Of a stretch of 43,469 nucleotides of DNA, positions 12,121-20,990 are shown piece after piece. Source of the DNA: Thermoanaerobaculia bacterium (GTDB taxonomy: Bacteria; Acidobacteriota; Thermoanaerobaculia; Multivoradales; J023). A program made the position numbers and the translations under genes. The first letter of the stretch is position 1. Each line of letters begins with the position of its first letter. The notes beneath the pieces were generated by a model. That model saw only the letters and a list, made by a program, of their open reading frames with translations, did no database searches and had not been told where the DNA came from. The DNA lies in contig JALCBJ010000057.1 of assembly GCA_028066595.1 (NCBI GenBank), positions 1 to 43,469 of the forward strand, in the 5' to 3' direction.

Positions 12121-13136
12121 GCCGAGTCGTAAGACGCGCGCAGCGCCGCTGCACCGGTCACGTCTCCGTCATCCGCGGCTTCCCGAATCGCCATAGCCCA
12201 AGCGAGTAGGAGGACGAGACTGATCCACAAGGCGTCGGCCAACGCGAGGTGAACGAGCTGCATCCAGACCGGCACCAGCAGCACCATGTTGAGCGCCCCG
12301 GCAGCGAGTTGGACGATGACCAGGAGATTGACAGCGGTAGCCCAGCGACGTACCGGCTGCGGCCGTTTTGCACGGCGGATCTCCGCGACCAGGTGCAACA
12401 CGACAAGACCTCCGACGATGGCGAGCACCGGATGCCACACGCGCAACTTGATCAACACATGAGACGTGGGGGAGAGATCCTGCTGTAGGCCATGGAGCAG
12501 GCTCTCGGCAGGGTAGAGCGTGTCACCGAGCGCAGCCACGGCTCCGCTGATTCCCACCAGCATGATGGCTCCCACCGCGGCGCCGGCCCATTTAGCGAGC
12601 GGGTCTCCTCGCCAGCGAAAGGCGGGGGCGCCGCCGAACCAATGGCAGGTCAGAGTGATGGCGGCGAGCAGCAAGAAGGTATTGCCCAGATGGGTACCCA
12701 TGAAGAGAGCCCGAGCCATCGACTCGTTGTCGGCCACCAGCTCGAAGAGCACCAGGCCGGCTCCGATCCCCGCTTCGGTGAATATCAGGATCGTCGACGC
12801 GACGGCCGCACTGCGGGCGCGGTGTCCCTTCGGGAATCTTCGATAGGCGAGGAACAACAGTCCCAGCACGCCGAGCAGCGCCAGCCCGGACGTGATCCTG
12901 TGGGAGAACTCCACGAGGGTCTCGAGACTGGGCTGTCGGGGAATGATCTCGCCGTTGCAAGTAGGCCAGTGGCTTCCACATCCGGCTCCCGAGCCGGTAG
13001 CGCGGACATAGGCACCCCAAAGAATGACCAGGATGTTGTAAGCCAGGACCGCCCAGGCGAAACGCTGGATCCGGGGGCTGGCAGAGCGATCGGGCGTGGA
13101 TGCGGCGTCTCTCACGGCGCAGACTCTAGCAGCCAC
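12117..13136 (-). CDS. ctaA: Haem A synthase (CtaA/COX15 family)
   Basis: 339-aa membrane protein converting haem O to haem A for aa3-type cytochrome oxidase. The N-terminal helix is followed by WGAYVRATGSGAGCGSHWPTCNG, with the conserved RATGSG and a Cys pair (CGSHWPTC) typical of COX15/CtaA. EFSHRITS (helix 2) and GTHLGNT carry conserved haem-ligand histidines; a third histidine lies in LRVWHPVLA and a fourth in QLVHLALAD. Eight hydrophobic helices are apparent, as expected. The start is taken as GTG 13136; GTG 13115 is equally possible because neither has a clear ribosome site. It heads the operon with the two glycosyltransferase-like genes. No oxidase subunits or ctaB occur in the window. 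Confidence 0.9.
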   Translation of the reverse strand: MAARVCAVRDAASTPDRSASPRIQRFAWAVLAYNILVILWGAYVRATGSGAGCGSHWPTCNGEIIPRQPSLETLVEFSHRITSGLALLGVLGLLFLAYRRFPKGHRARSAAVASTILIFTEAGIGAGLVLFELVADNESMARALFMGTHLGNTFLLLAAITLTCHWFGGAPAFRWRGDPLAKWAGAAVGAIMLVGISGAVAALGDTLYPAESLLHGLQQDLSPTSHVLIKLRVWHPVLAIVGGLVVLHLVAEIRRAKRPQPVRRWATAVNLLVIVQLAAGALNMVLLVPVWMQLVHLALADALWISLVLLLAWAMAIREAADDGDVTGAAALRASYDSA

Positions 13137-13192
13137 AGGCCTGCTCCGAAGATCTCGGAAACCTCCACCGGATGGGTTAGCATGAAAGTCTC

Positions 13193-13212
13193 GCGATCTG
13201 TAGGGAGATCGC
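13193..13212 (+). promoter_or_regulatory. Leader hairpin before the DUF4388 gene
   Basis: GCGATCT (13193-13199) pairs with AGATCGC (13206-13212) around the loop GTAGGG. The only SD-like string upstream of the start codon (AGGGAGA, 13202-13208) is partly inside this hairpin and 14 nt from the ATG. The structure could hide the ribosome site or bring it nearer; this is inference. Confidence 0.4.
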
Positions 13213-13222
13213 CCCCGAGCCC

Positions 13223-14848
13223 ATGGGAATCAACGGAGTCCTCGAAGATCTACCGCTAGCCGACGTGCTGCAGTTCGTCCATCTGGGTGGTCGAACCGGC
13301 ACGTTGTATCTCTGGCGTGACGACAATCGCCGCGCCGAGATCGGGTTCCATTTCGGCAGGATCGTCACTGCGTGGGCGGAAGGTCAGCCGAAGCTGGGCG
13401 AGAAGCTGGTCGAAGAGGGTCTGCTGTCGCCGATCACCCTCGAAGACGCGGCCACCGACCGGCGTAGAGAGGGGGTCGGCACGACGCTCGCCGAATACCT
13501 CCTACGCCACGAGCTGATCGCGCGCGGTGGACTGCGACGCACGATCGCCGAGCACGTGCAGACGACCATCTCGCATCTGGTGACTTGGCGACACGGCAGC
13601 TTCCATTTCGAAGTCGACGAGTTGCAGCCAGCCGATGATTTCTCCATGGCGCCAGGCCAATTGCTGGCCGACATGGACTTGAACACGCAAATGCTGCTGC
13701 TCGAGGCTACGCGAATCCATGACGAGGAGGAGCATGCCACCGACGACGACACAGACCAATCGGTCAGTGAGCTGGACCGTAGGCTGCGCCGCGCAGGACT
13801 TTCCAGAGGCGCCGAAGGCGAACGGCGGGATGGGGCGCGCGAGCGTTCCCATCACGTTCAGCTGGAGTCGCTGCGGTGTCAGGTGATGACGGAGGAACAG
13901 GCCCTCCTCGGAGCTTTGCGCGACCAGCTCGGAGGCCGGGACGCTGCGTCGGGAGACGAACATTCCGAAGCGCGGTCTTCGTCGCCCATCCGTGTCGTAC
14001 CCATCAAGCTTCGAGAGGCTGGGACACGCATGCCCGGCGAGTCCATCGCACCGATCGTCGTCCTCGATCTGCGCCACGATCAGGTCGAGCTGGACGATGT
14101 GGCGAGCTTGGCGCGAACTCGGCCTGGTGCGCCTCTGGTGGTCTTGACCGATGATCCCACCGATGCCCGGAAGGCCCGCGGGTCAGGTGCCGTGGCAGTG
14201 TTGTCGCCAAGCGATCCGACCTTGGTGCCGACCGTCAGGAATCTGGCCCGGGTAGCCAGCCATCAACGTGGACATACGGCCCTGCTGGGCGCGGCACGCG
14301 GTGGATTCAGTCGGTTCCGACGTGTGGTATTCGATGTCCAATCGGGACTGTTGTCGGCGACGATGGCACTGAACCTCATGCACTTGATTTCGGAGTCGGT
14401 CGAGCGGGCGGTCCTCTTTCTCGTCCAGGACGAGGGACTGGAGGCTGTCGGAGCGTTCGGCTTCTCGGCCAACAGTGTGCCGCTCGCCGAAGAAACCCGC
14501 CAGCTGCATCTCGAGGTTCCCAGCGCCGGCTGCTTGTGGATGGCTCTCGATGAAGGCAAACCGATCTCGGTCGACTTCGAGTCAGCGGGCCTGCCGCCCA
14601 GTCTTGCCCGTCTGGTGGGACGGCCGGCTTCCGGTCAGGTGGTGGTCTTTCCCGTTCTCGGCGCGGAGCGCCCGATCGCCCTGCTCTACACCGACAACGG
14701 TGCTCAGGAGTTCGAGATCGAGGATATCCGCATCCTCGAGCTGGCCACATCGCAGGTGGGCGTGGCGTTCGAAAACGAGCTGCTTCGTCGCCGGTTGGGG
14801 GATCTGGATCTCGGAGTCGAAGATCAACCGGCAGTGCAGAAAGCCTGA
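13223..14848 (+). CDS. DUF4388 (PATAN-like) protein with degenerate receiver-like middle and C-terminal GAF domain
   Basis: 541-aa cytosolic signalling-type protein. Residues 1-~150 (MGINGVLEDLPLADVLQFVH..., GTLYLW, IGFHFGRIVTA, GSFHFE) match the DUF4388 family, found in delta-proteobacteria-like and acidobacterial regulators. A charged linker follows. Residues ~273-345 (VVLDLRHDQVELDD..., APLVVLTDD, GAVAVLSPSDPTLV) look like a shortened CheY-like receiver. It lacks the acidic pocket, so it is probably not phosphorylated. Residues ~365-525 resemble a GAF sensor domain ending in the usual LELATSQVGVAFENELLRRRL helix. It is divergent from ctaA and 66 bp upstream of meaB, so co-transcription with meaB is possible. 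The ligand and output are unknown. Confidence 0.75.
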   Translation: MGINGVLEDLPLADVLQFVHLGGRTGTLYLWRDDNRRAEIGFHFGRIVTAWAEGQPKLGEKLVEEGLLSPITLEDAATDRRREGVGTTLAEYLLRHELIARGGLRRTIAEHVQTTISHLVTWRHGSFHFEVDELQPADDFSMAPGQLLADMDLNTQMLLLEATRIHDEEEHATDDDTDQSVSELDRRLRRAGLSRGAEGERRDGARERSHHVQLESLRCQVMTEEQALLGALRDQLGGRDAASGDEHSEARSSSPIRVVPIKLREAGTRMPGESIAPIVVLDLRHDQVELDDVASLARTRPGAPLVVLTDDPTDARKARGSGAVAVLSPSDPTLVPTVRNLARVASHQRGHTALLGAARGGFSRFRRVVFDVQSGLLSATMALNLMHLISESVERAVLFLVQDEGLEAVGAFGFSANSVPLAEETRQLHLEVPSAGCLWMALDEGKPISVDFESAGLPPSLARLVGRPASGQVVVFPVLGAERPIALLYTDNGAQEFEIEDIRILELATSQVGVAFENELLRRRLGDLDLGVEDQPAVQKA

Positions 14849-14914
14849 AGCGGCCTCACTTCGACCCGAACCGTAGACTGCCGAGAGGGTGTGTGTGCGG
14901 GATAGCATGGAGGC

Positions 14915-15943
14915 ATGCCGACGTCCCCGCCAACCACTGGGCGAACACCTTCGTCTTCGTCGGCTTCACGATCGGTGGACGTGGGAGAGCTGGTCGATGG
15001 CTTGCGCAGTGGTGACCGAGCGACCCTAGGCCGTGCCATCACTTTGGTCGAGTCGTCCCGTGCAGATCATCGAGAGGTAGCACAGCAGCTACTGGCGGAG
15101 GTCCTTCCGGAGACTGGGGGAGCGATCCGCGTCGGCATCACCGGCGTGCCGGGTGTGGGGAAGAGCACCTTTCTCGATGCTCTGGGAACGATGCTGCTGG
15201 CTCGAGGCTCGCGCCTCGCCGTCTTGGCGGTCGATCCATCGAGCGCCGTGTCGGGAGGCTCGATCCTGGGCGACAAGACGAGGATGGCGAATCTCGCTTC
15301 CCACGAACGTTCCTTCGTTCGACCGTCGCCCTCCGGTGGCTCCTTGGGTGGCGTCGCGCGCAAGACCCGAGAATCGATGTTGCTTTGCGAAGCTGCCGGC
15401 TTCGACACGGTTCTGGTGGAGACGGTAGGCGTCGGACAATCGGAGACCGTGGTCGCAGAGATGGTCGATTCGGTTCTGTTGCTACTCCTGCCGGGCGGCG
15501 GAGATGAGCTCCAAGGCATCAAGCGTGGCATCTTGGAGCTGATCGACGTGGTCGCGGTCAACAAGGCCGACGGTGAGGCGGTGCGGGCTGCGCAGGAAGC
15601 GCGGATCGAGTACGAATCCGGCTTGCGGCTGATCCGGCCCAGTGACTCGGGCTGGACTCCTCCTGTTTTGACCTGCAGCGCGAAGACGGGAGACGGCCTC
15701 GATGCGGTCTGGCAAGCGATACAACGTCATCGGCTCTACCTAGAGGAAGGTGGCCTGGAAGCCAAGCGGCAGGCGCAGCAGCTACGCTGGATGTGGTCGC
15801 AAGTAGAAGAGCTGTTGCTGGCGTCGTTCCGCGACAAGCCGAAAGTGGCTTCCGTTCTGGCTGAGGTAGAGGAATCGGTGCGCCGCGGAAGAAAGCCAGC
15901 CATACAGGCGGCGCAAGAGCTGCTGAAGCACTTCTCGAGCTGA
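14915..15943 (+). CDS. meaB: MeaB/ArgK-type G3E GTPase, methylmalonyl-CoA mutase chaperone
   Basis: 342-aa GTPase that loads and protects adenosylcobalamin on methylmalonyl-CoA mutase. The P-loop is GVPGVGKS (77-84, Lys83). DPSSAVSGGSILGDKTRM is the family-specific switch region, ETVGVGQSE the Walker B/switch segment and NKAD the guanine-specificity motif. The C-terminal helices are dimerisation arms. The first ~20 residues are Ser/Thr/Pro-rich and may be dispensable. No mutase subunit is in the window; a B12-binding protein lies 8 kb away. A stable hairpin follows 22 bp after the stop. The ArgK name used for some homologues (a supposed arginine transport kinase) is considered outdated. Confidence 0.93.
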   Translation: MPTSPPTTGRTPSSSSASRSVDVGELVDGLRSGDRATLGRAITLVESSRADHREVAQQLLAEVLPETGGAIRVGITGVPGVGKSTFLDALGTMLLARGSRLAVLAVDPSSAVSGGSILGDKTRMANLASHERSFVRPSPSGGSLGGVARKTRESMLLCEAAGFDTVLVETVGVGQSETVVAEMVDSVLLLLLPGGGDELQGIKRGILELIDVVAVNKADGEAVRAAQEARIEYESGLRLIRPSDSGWTPPVLTCSAKTGDGLDAVWQAIQRHRLYLEEGGLEAKRQAQQLRWMWSQVEELLLASFRDKPKVASVLAEVEESVRRGRKPAIQAAQELLKHFSS

Positions 15944-16247
15944 GACTGTTTTCTGAGCTGGTCTCGGGCCCCTAGCGGTACCCGCTCCGGGCCCTCGATA
16001 TTGGACTCGCGACGCGCGTTCCGAACGTGGCCTATTCGTGCCGGTAAGTCGGTTCCCAGGCGCCGGTCACGGTTGGTAGCATGCGGCACCAGCCAGGCGA
16101 TCCCCCCGCTACGTTCCTCCCCGGATCGCAGGGCCCGTGCGCAGGCTCGCCCGCGCGCATCGACATCGAACCCTACGAGTTTGGAAAGTTCCTGTGCCGA
16201 ATCGCCCGGGCACCGCCAAGCTCGATCAGTCTCCAAGGAGTCCCTGC
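15944..16247 (+). other. Intergenic region meaB to aldehyde dehydrogenase gene
   Basis: About 304 bp. The left end has the 15966-15994 hairpin. The right end carries AAGGAG (16235-16240), seven bases before the ATG of the next gene. The dehydrogenase frame is open from 16137 but that extension lacks family similarity. I see no convincing promoter hexamers and no small gene. Confidence 0.5.
15966..15994 (+). terminator. GC-rich hairpin after meaB, possible terminator
   Basis: GGGCCC (15966-15971) pairs with GGGCCC (15989-15994), and AGCGG (15974-15978) with CCGCT (15982-15986), around the loop TAC with a 2x2 internal loop. It begins 22 nt after the meaB stop. There is no T-tract, so it is at best a weak or factor-dependent terminator or an mRNA-stabilising stem. 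Confidence 0.4.
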
Positions 16248-17879
16248 ATGGCCAACGGAATCTTCAACGCGCCCGTTCCGGTCAACGAACCGGTTCGCGC
16301 CTACGCGCCCGGATCGCCGGAGAAAGCGTCGCTCAAGAGCCGACTGTCCCAGATGCTTGGTGAGCGCGTCGAGGTGCCTCTGATCCTCGGTGGCGAGGAA
16401 GTGCGGACCGGAAATACAGCCGACATCGTTTGCCCCCACGATCACGGACACGTTCTCGGAACGTTCCATCAAGCGGGTGAAGCGGAGGTGCAGCGCGCGA
16501 TCGAGGCGAGCCGGCGCGCCTGGATCACATGGTCGGAGATGGTGTGGGAGGACCGCGCAGCCATCTTCCTGAAGGCGGCCGACCTGCTCGCCGGACCCTG
16601 GCGCGACACCATCAACGCGGCGACGATGCTCAACCAATCGAAGACGGTCTTCCAGGCGGAGATCGACTCGGCCTGTGAGCTCATCGACTTCTTTCGCTTC
16701 AACGTCCACTACATGCGGCAGATGTACACCGAGCAGCCGCTATCCGTCGACGGCATCTGGAACCGGGTCGAATACCGGCCTCTCGAGGGGTACGTCTTTG
16801 CCGTGACGCCCTTCAACTTCACATCCATTGGCGGCAATCTACCCACAGCTCCAGCGATGATGGGCAATGTCGCGCTGTGGAAGCCGGCGTCGACTGCCGT
16901 CCTGTCGGCCTACTACATCATGAAGATGTTGGAAGAAGCCGGACTGCCGCCCGGAGTCATCAACCTGGTTCCTGGCCGCGGTGCTGCGGTGGGCGACCCG
17001 GCCCTGGCCAGCGAGCACTTCGCCGGTTTGCACTTCACCGGGTCCACCGCGACCTTCCAGGGTATGTGGAAGACCATCGGCGAGAACATCCAGAACTACC
17101 GCAGCTACCCACGCATCGTGGGCGAGACCGGTGGCAAGGACTTTGTCTTCGCCCACCCGTCGGCCGACCCGGACGCCTTGGTGACGGCGTTGGTACGCGG
17201 TGCTTTCGAGTACCAAGGGCAGAAGTGCTCGGCGGCGTCACGCGCATACGTGCCGTCGTCGCTATGGAGCGAAGTCCGAGAGAAGCTGACGTCTCAGATC
17301 GGTACGATTGCGATGGGACCGCCCACCGACTTTCGTAACTTCATGGCCGCGGTGATCGATGCCAAGGCCTTCCGCACTCACAAGGACGCGATCGAGCGCG
17401 CCCGGGCGTCGAGTGACGCGGAGATCCTCTGTGGCGGAGCATGCGACGACAGTGTCGGCTACTACGTGGAACCCACGGTGATCGTCGCCTCCGATCCTGC
17501 GTACGAGACCATGAAGGTGGAGCTGTTCGGCCCGATCCTGACGATCTACGTCTACGACGACGCCGCGTTGGAAGCCACCCTCGATCTGTGCGATACCACC
17601 AGCGACTACGCTCTCACAGGGGGCATCTTCGCCCGGGACCGTGGCGTGATCGCGCATTTGGCGCAGCGCTTGCGTCACACCGCCGGGAACTTCTACATCA
17701 ACGACAAACCCACCGGTGCCGTCGTCGGTCAGCAGCCCTTCGGTGGTGCGCGGGCGTCGGGAACCAACGACAAGGCCGGCTCGATCTTCAATCTCCTTCG
17801 CTGGGTGAACCAGCGGGCGATGAAAGAGACGTTTGTTCCACCTACGGACTACAGGTATCCGTTCATGGGTGAAGAGTAG
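16248..17879 (+). CDS. pruA: L-glutamate gamma-semialdehyde (1-pyrroline-5-carboxylate) dehydrogenase
   Basis: 543-aa NAD-dependent aldehyde dehydrogenase of the monofunctional, ALDH4A1-like P5C dehydrogenase type. It oxidises glutamate semialdehyde to glutamate in proline catabolism. The catalytic cysteine is Cys327 in GQKCSAASRAYVP and the general base Glu293 in GETGGKDF. FNFTSIGGNLPTAPAMMGN and FTGST belong to the cofactor site. The ATG at 16248 is chosen for AAGGAG seven bases upstream. No proline dehydrogenase adjoins. Instead a thioesterase gene starts 2 nt after the stop, and an HACL2-like TPP enzyme follows. Similarity to ALDH4 is strong, but the operon context leaves room for another aldehyde substrate. 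Confidence 0.92.
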   Translation: MANGIFNAPVPVNEPVRAYAPGSPEKASLKSRLSQMLGERVEVPLILGGEEVRTGNTADIVCPHDHGHVLGTFHQAGEAEVQRAIEASRRAWITWSEMVWEDRAAIFLKAADLLAGPWRDTINAATMLNQSKTVFQAEIDSACELIDFFRFNVHYMRQMYTEQPLSVDGIWNRVEYRPLEGYVFAVTPFNFTSIGGNLPTAPAMMGNVALWKPASTAVLSAYYIMKMLEEAGLPPGVINLVPGRGAAVGDPALASEHFAGLHFTGSTATFQGMWKTIGENIQNYRSYPRIVGETGGKDFVFAHPSADPDALVTALVRGAFEYQGQKCSAASRAYVPSSLWSEVREKLTSQIGTIAMGPPTDFRNFMAAVIDAKAFRTHKDAIERARASSDAEILCGGACDDSVGYYVEPTVIVASDPAYETMKVELFGPILTIYVYDDAALEATLDLCDTTSDYALTGGIFARDRGVIAHLAQRLRHTAGNFYINDKPTGAVVGQQPFGGARASGTNDKAGSIFNLLRWVNQRAMKETFVPPTDYRYPFMGEE

Positions 17880-17881
17880 GC

Positions 17882-18301
17882 GTGACCGGTTCCGAGCCCG
17901 TCGCGGTCCAAACCCACACGGCCATCGCACGTGACCTCTCGGGGACGCCGGTGGCCGTGTCGGATGGCTGGGCGAGGTTGCGTCTCGTGACGACACAGGT
18001 CATGGCGGCCGACGGGCGAGGTCTGGTTCATGGGGGCTTCGTGTTTTCGCTCGCCGATCACGCTGCCATGGTTGCCGTCAACCACCCCCTGGTGGTGCTC
18101 GGCTCGGCCGACGTCAAGTTCCTGCGGCCGGTACGTGTGGGCCAGGAGCTGTTCGCCGAAGCGAGAACCAAAGAGGTGGTGGGTAAGAAGTACGTCGTGT
18201 CCGTGACGGTAGTTGCAGAGACGGCGGCGGAGCCGCCGGTCTTCGAAGGCGAGTTCGTCTGCTTCGTCCCGGACCGCCCCGTTTTCGATAGGAGTACGTG
18301 A
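17882..18301 (+). CDS. PaaI-like hotdog-fold acyl-CoA thioesterase
   Basis: 139-aa protein of the 4HBT/PaaI hotdog superfamily, which hydrolyses acyl-CoA thioesters. [21 protein letters not shown] is the central-helix signature with the HGG motif and Asp following. The beta-strand stretch [33 protein letters not shown] is also typical. The start is GTG, 2 nt after the upstream dehydrogenase stop. Its TGA stop shares one base with the ATG of the next gene (TGATG at 18299-18303), so expression is strongly coupled. The substrate is unknown. A role in releasing CoA from products of the neighbouring lyase-like enzyme is inference. Confidence 0.85.
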   Translation: MTGSEPVAVQTHTAIARDLSGTPVAVSDGWARLRLVTTQVMAADGRGLVHGGFVFSLADHAAMVAVNHPLVVLGSADVKFLRPVRVGQELFAEARTKEVVGKKYVVSVTVVAETAAEPPVFEGEFVCFVPDRPVFDRST

Positions 18302-20043
18302 TGGCGAAACCCACCGGCGGCGATCTGGTGGCCGAGGTCTTGAAAGCACAGGGAACCGAAGAACTTTTCACCCTCTGCGGCGGCCATATCTCGCCGATCC
18401 TCGTCAGCTCGCAGCAGCGTGGTATCCGAGTCGTCGATGTGCGTCACGAGGTGACCGCGGCCTTCGCCGCCGATGCCGTCTCGCGCCTGACGGGCCGACC
18501 TGGCGTCGTAGCGGTGACCGCGGGACCGGGCGTGACCAACACCGTCACCGCGGTCAAGAACGCGCAGATGGCTCAGTCACCCTTGGTTCTGCTCGGCGGC
18601 GCCACGGGTACGATTCTCGAAGGGCGCGGTTCGCTGCAAGACATCGATCAGATGGCGCTCCTCGAACCCCATGTGAAGTGGCTGGCAGGCGCCAAGCGGG
18701 TGAAGGATCTCGTTCCGGTGGTGGAGATGGCCTTCGAAGAGGCGCGGATCGGCGTTCCCGGTCCGGCGTTCGCCGAGTGCCCCGTGGACTTGCTGTACGC
18801 GGAAGAGCTGGTGCGCAAGCTCTACGGCGTCGGTCCGGAAGCCAAACCACCGAAGAGCCTGGGCGAGACGTTGCTGCGAAAGTACTTGGAGCTGCACCTC
18901 TGGCGTCTGTTTCGGGGCTCCGATTCCAGGACGCCGAGGACGCCGCCCGAGCTGCCGATTCCCAGAGCCACCGGCAGGGAAGTACGGAAGGTGGTCAAGG
19001 CTCTACGGACGGCCAGCAAGCCGGTGATGCTCGTCGGTTCGCAGGCGACCTTGCGGGTTGATCGCATCGAGGAAGTCGCGGCCGCGGTCGATGGATTGGG
19101 CATCCCGGTATACCTCTCGGGAATGGCTCGAGGACTGCTGGGCAGCGATGCCGAGCGCAAGATGCGACACAAGCGAAGTCGTGCCCTCCGCGATGCCGAT
19201 CTGGTGATTCTCGCGGGCGTGCCGTGTGACTTCCGCCTCGACTACGGACGCCACATTCCTCGGCGAGCGGTCTTCGTCTCCGTCAACTTGTCGGAAGTAG
19301 ACCTCATGAAGAATCGTCGACCCGCCGTTCCCGTGCTCGCCGATCCCGGACTCTTCTTGGTCGATCTGGCGGCTGCCCTCGGGGAACCGGTGGGCCGTGC
19401 CGATTGGGTCGCTGAGTTGCGGCGGCGCGACCAGGCACGGGATGATGAGATCGCCGCCCAGGGCGAGGAGGAGACGGAGTACGTGAATCCGATCCACCTC
19501 TTTCGGGAGATGGACAAGGTCCTCGACGACGACAGCATCCTGGTGGCCGATGGCGGCGACTTCGTCGCGACGGCGTCCTACATCCTCCGTCCCCGTGGTC
19601 CGCTGCGCTGGCTCGATCCCGGAGCCTTCGGCACGCTCGGCGTGGGTGGCGGCTTCGCTCTGGGAGCGAAGTGTGTTCGCCCCGATTCGGAGGTGTGGCT
19701 CATCTGGGGCGACGGATCCGCCGCCTACAGCATCGCGGAGTTCGATACGTTCGCGCGCCACGGTCTACCCATCATCGCGGTCGTCGGCAATGACGGCTCT
19801 TGGGCACAGATCGCGCGCGAGCAGGTCGAGATATTGGGTGATGCCACCGGCACGGTCCTGGAGCGCAACGACTACCACGTCGTCGCCGAGGGCTGGGGCG
19901 GCAAAGGGTTCCTGCTGGAACGTCCAGGGGATGTCTCGAGCGTACTGCAGGAGGCGAAAGAGGTCGCCAGGGCGGGGACACCGGTTCTGATCAACTGCAA
20001 GATCGGAGCGACCGACTTCCGCAAGGGGTCGATCTCGATGTAG
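18301..20043 (+). CDS. TPP-dependent acetolactate synthase-like enzyme, close to ILVBL/HACL2 (2-hydroxyacyl-CoA lyase type)
   Basis: 580-aa thiamine-diphosphate enzyme. [20 protein letters not shown] and [14 protein letters not shown] (activating Glu50) closely resemble human ILVBL/HACL2. So does [21 protein letters not shown], more than bacterial IlvB. The TPP motif runs from GDGS (470-473) to Asn497-Asp498. The family includes 2-hydroxyacyl-CoA lyases that cleave 2-hydroxyacyl-CoA to an aldehyde and formyl-CoA; acetolactate-type carboligation is the alternative. No small regulatory subunit (IlvN) is nearby, against branched-chain biosynthesis. The ATG at 18301 has AGGAG at 18290-18294 with 6-nt spacing and overlaps the thioesterase stop by one base. 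An in-frame GTG at 18298 is possible. It is convergent with the acyltransferase gene (5-bp gap). Confidence 0.85.
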   Translation: MAKPTGGDLVAEVLKAQGTEELFTLCGGHISPILVSSQQRGIRVVDVRHEVTAAFAADAVSRLTGRPGVVAVTAGPGVTNTVTAVKNAQMAQSPLVLLGGATGTILEGRGSLQDIDQMALLEPHVKWLAGAKRVKDLVPVVEMAFEEARIGVPGPAFAECPVDLLYAEELVRKLYGVGPEAKPPKSLGETLLRKYLELHLWRLFRGSDSRTPRTPPELPIPRATGREVRKVVKALRTASKPVMLVGSQATLRVDRIEEVAAAVDGLGIPVYLSGMARGLLGSDAERKMRHKRSRALRDADLVILAGVPCDFRLDYGRHIPRRAVFVSVNLSEVDLMKNRRPAVPVLADPGLFLVDLAAALGEPVGRADWVAELRRRDQARDDEIAAQGEEETEYVNPIHLFREMDKVLDDDSILVADGGDFVATASYILRPRGPLRWLDPGAFGTLGVGGGFALGAKCVRPDSEVWLIWGDGSAAYSIAEFDTFARHGLPIIAVVGNDGSWAQIAREQVEILGDATGTVLERNDYHVVAEGWGGKGFLLERPGDVSSVLQEAKEVARAGTPVLINCKIGATDFRKGSISM

Positions 20044-20048
20044 AGCGG

Positions 20049-20846
20049 TCAGGCTCGGTACATTTCCCGTTCTCGGACCTTGCCAGGGCGCACGATATCG
20101 TCGCGACCTTCCCATTCTTTCGGACGATCGGTGCCTCCCACATCGGAGGTGCAGTAGCGGTCACGACGTTCGGTGAGGTCCTGGATCACACGCCGGCGGA
20201 AGGCGTTGTCGTCTGCTGGGTCGAGGCCGGACTTGAGCTGGTTGCGGTAGGTGGCGATGTCCAGTTCCTCGAAACGGCAGCGAACGGTCTTGAACAACTT
20301 CGCCGGACCTTCGTCGGGAATCTGGATGTGATGCAATCCTTGGCTGTAGCACAGGAGTAGCTTCCCTTCCGGAAAGCAGTTCAAGAGATCTGCGATACCG
20401 CCGCGAACGCGCATCTTGCGGCCATGCTTGTCGAGTCCACCGCCGCGTTTCATGCGGCCTTCGGGCAGGATGATCACCATCGAGTCCGGATCGTCGACAC
20501 TCGATAGCACTTCCTCCCACGTGTGATCTCGCTCGCGCGAGACCGACACCACGTTGCCGGCTACAGACTTCCAAAACCAACCGATGACCGGCCGATTGAT
20601 GGTGATGTCGGCGATCGGAACCGTGGCGTGCTTGGCCATGCGCCGAAGGAATCGTTTGGGCGCTTGGCCGGCCAGCAGAGCCTCCATGAGGCTGGTGTGA
20701 TTCAGGATCGCTACGAGACGATAGGGCTGCCAACGCTCTCCACCGTCCGGCGGAGGATCGCCGACCCAGTGGTACTCGTGTCGGTAGAAAAACCTCGAAA
20801 CCAGCTGCAAGGCGCGCAGAATGGCATAGGGCAGGAGGGAACGCAT
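20049..20846 (-). CDS. PlsC-like 1-acylglycerol-3-phosphate acyltransferase family protein
   Basis: 265-aa predicted phospholipid/glycerolipid acyltransferase. The catalytic motif is NHTSLMEA (His50 to Glu55), an H-X4-E variant of the usual H-X4-D. The second block ILPEGRMKR (Glu129-Arg131) matches the phosphate-binding EGT/EGR motif. ITINRPVIGWFW corresponds to the motif between them. An amphipathic or hydrophobic N-terminus (1-22) likely binds membrane. The C-terminal ~90 residues are polar and charged and not recognisable as a separate domain. It is convergent with the TPP enzyme and about 145 bp from the protease gene in the same orientation. The acceptor is unknown; the H-X4-E variant makes a canonical AGPAT assignment less certain. 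Confidence 0.78.
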   Translation of the reverse strand: MRSLLPYAILRALQLVSRFFYRHEYHWVGDPPPDGGERWQPYRLVAILNHTSLMEALLAGQAPKRFLRRMAKHATVPIADITINRPVIGWFWKSVAGNVVSVSRERDHTWEEVLSSVDDPDSMVIILPEGRMKRGGGLDKHGRKMRVRGGIADLLNCFPEGKLLLCYSQGLHHIQIPDEGPAKLFKTVRCRFEELDIATYRNQLKSGLDPADDNAFRRRVIQDLTERRDRYCTSDVGGTDRPKEWEGRDDIVRPGKVREREMYRA

Positions 20847-20990
20847 GCCGTCTCGGAAAGGTCGTCTGTGGACGGGTAGGGAAAGGGCGAAGACTCGATC
20901 GCCGTCGAGAGTCTAGCAGTGGGGCCGGGCATGCCTCGGGGGCTCGCTATCCGCGATCAGCTGCCAATCGTCGGTCGAGCTTCCGTGAAG

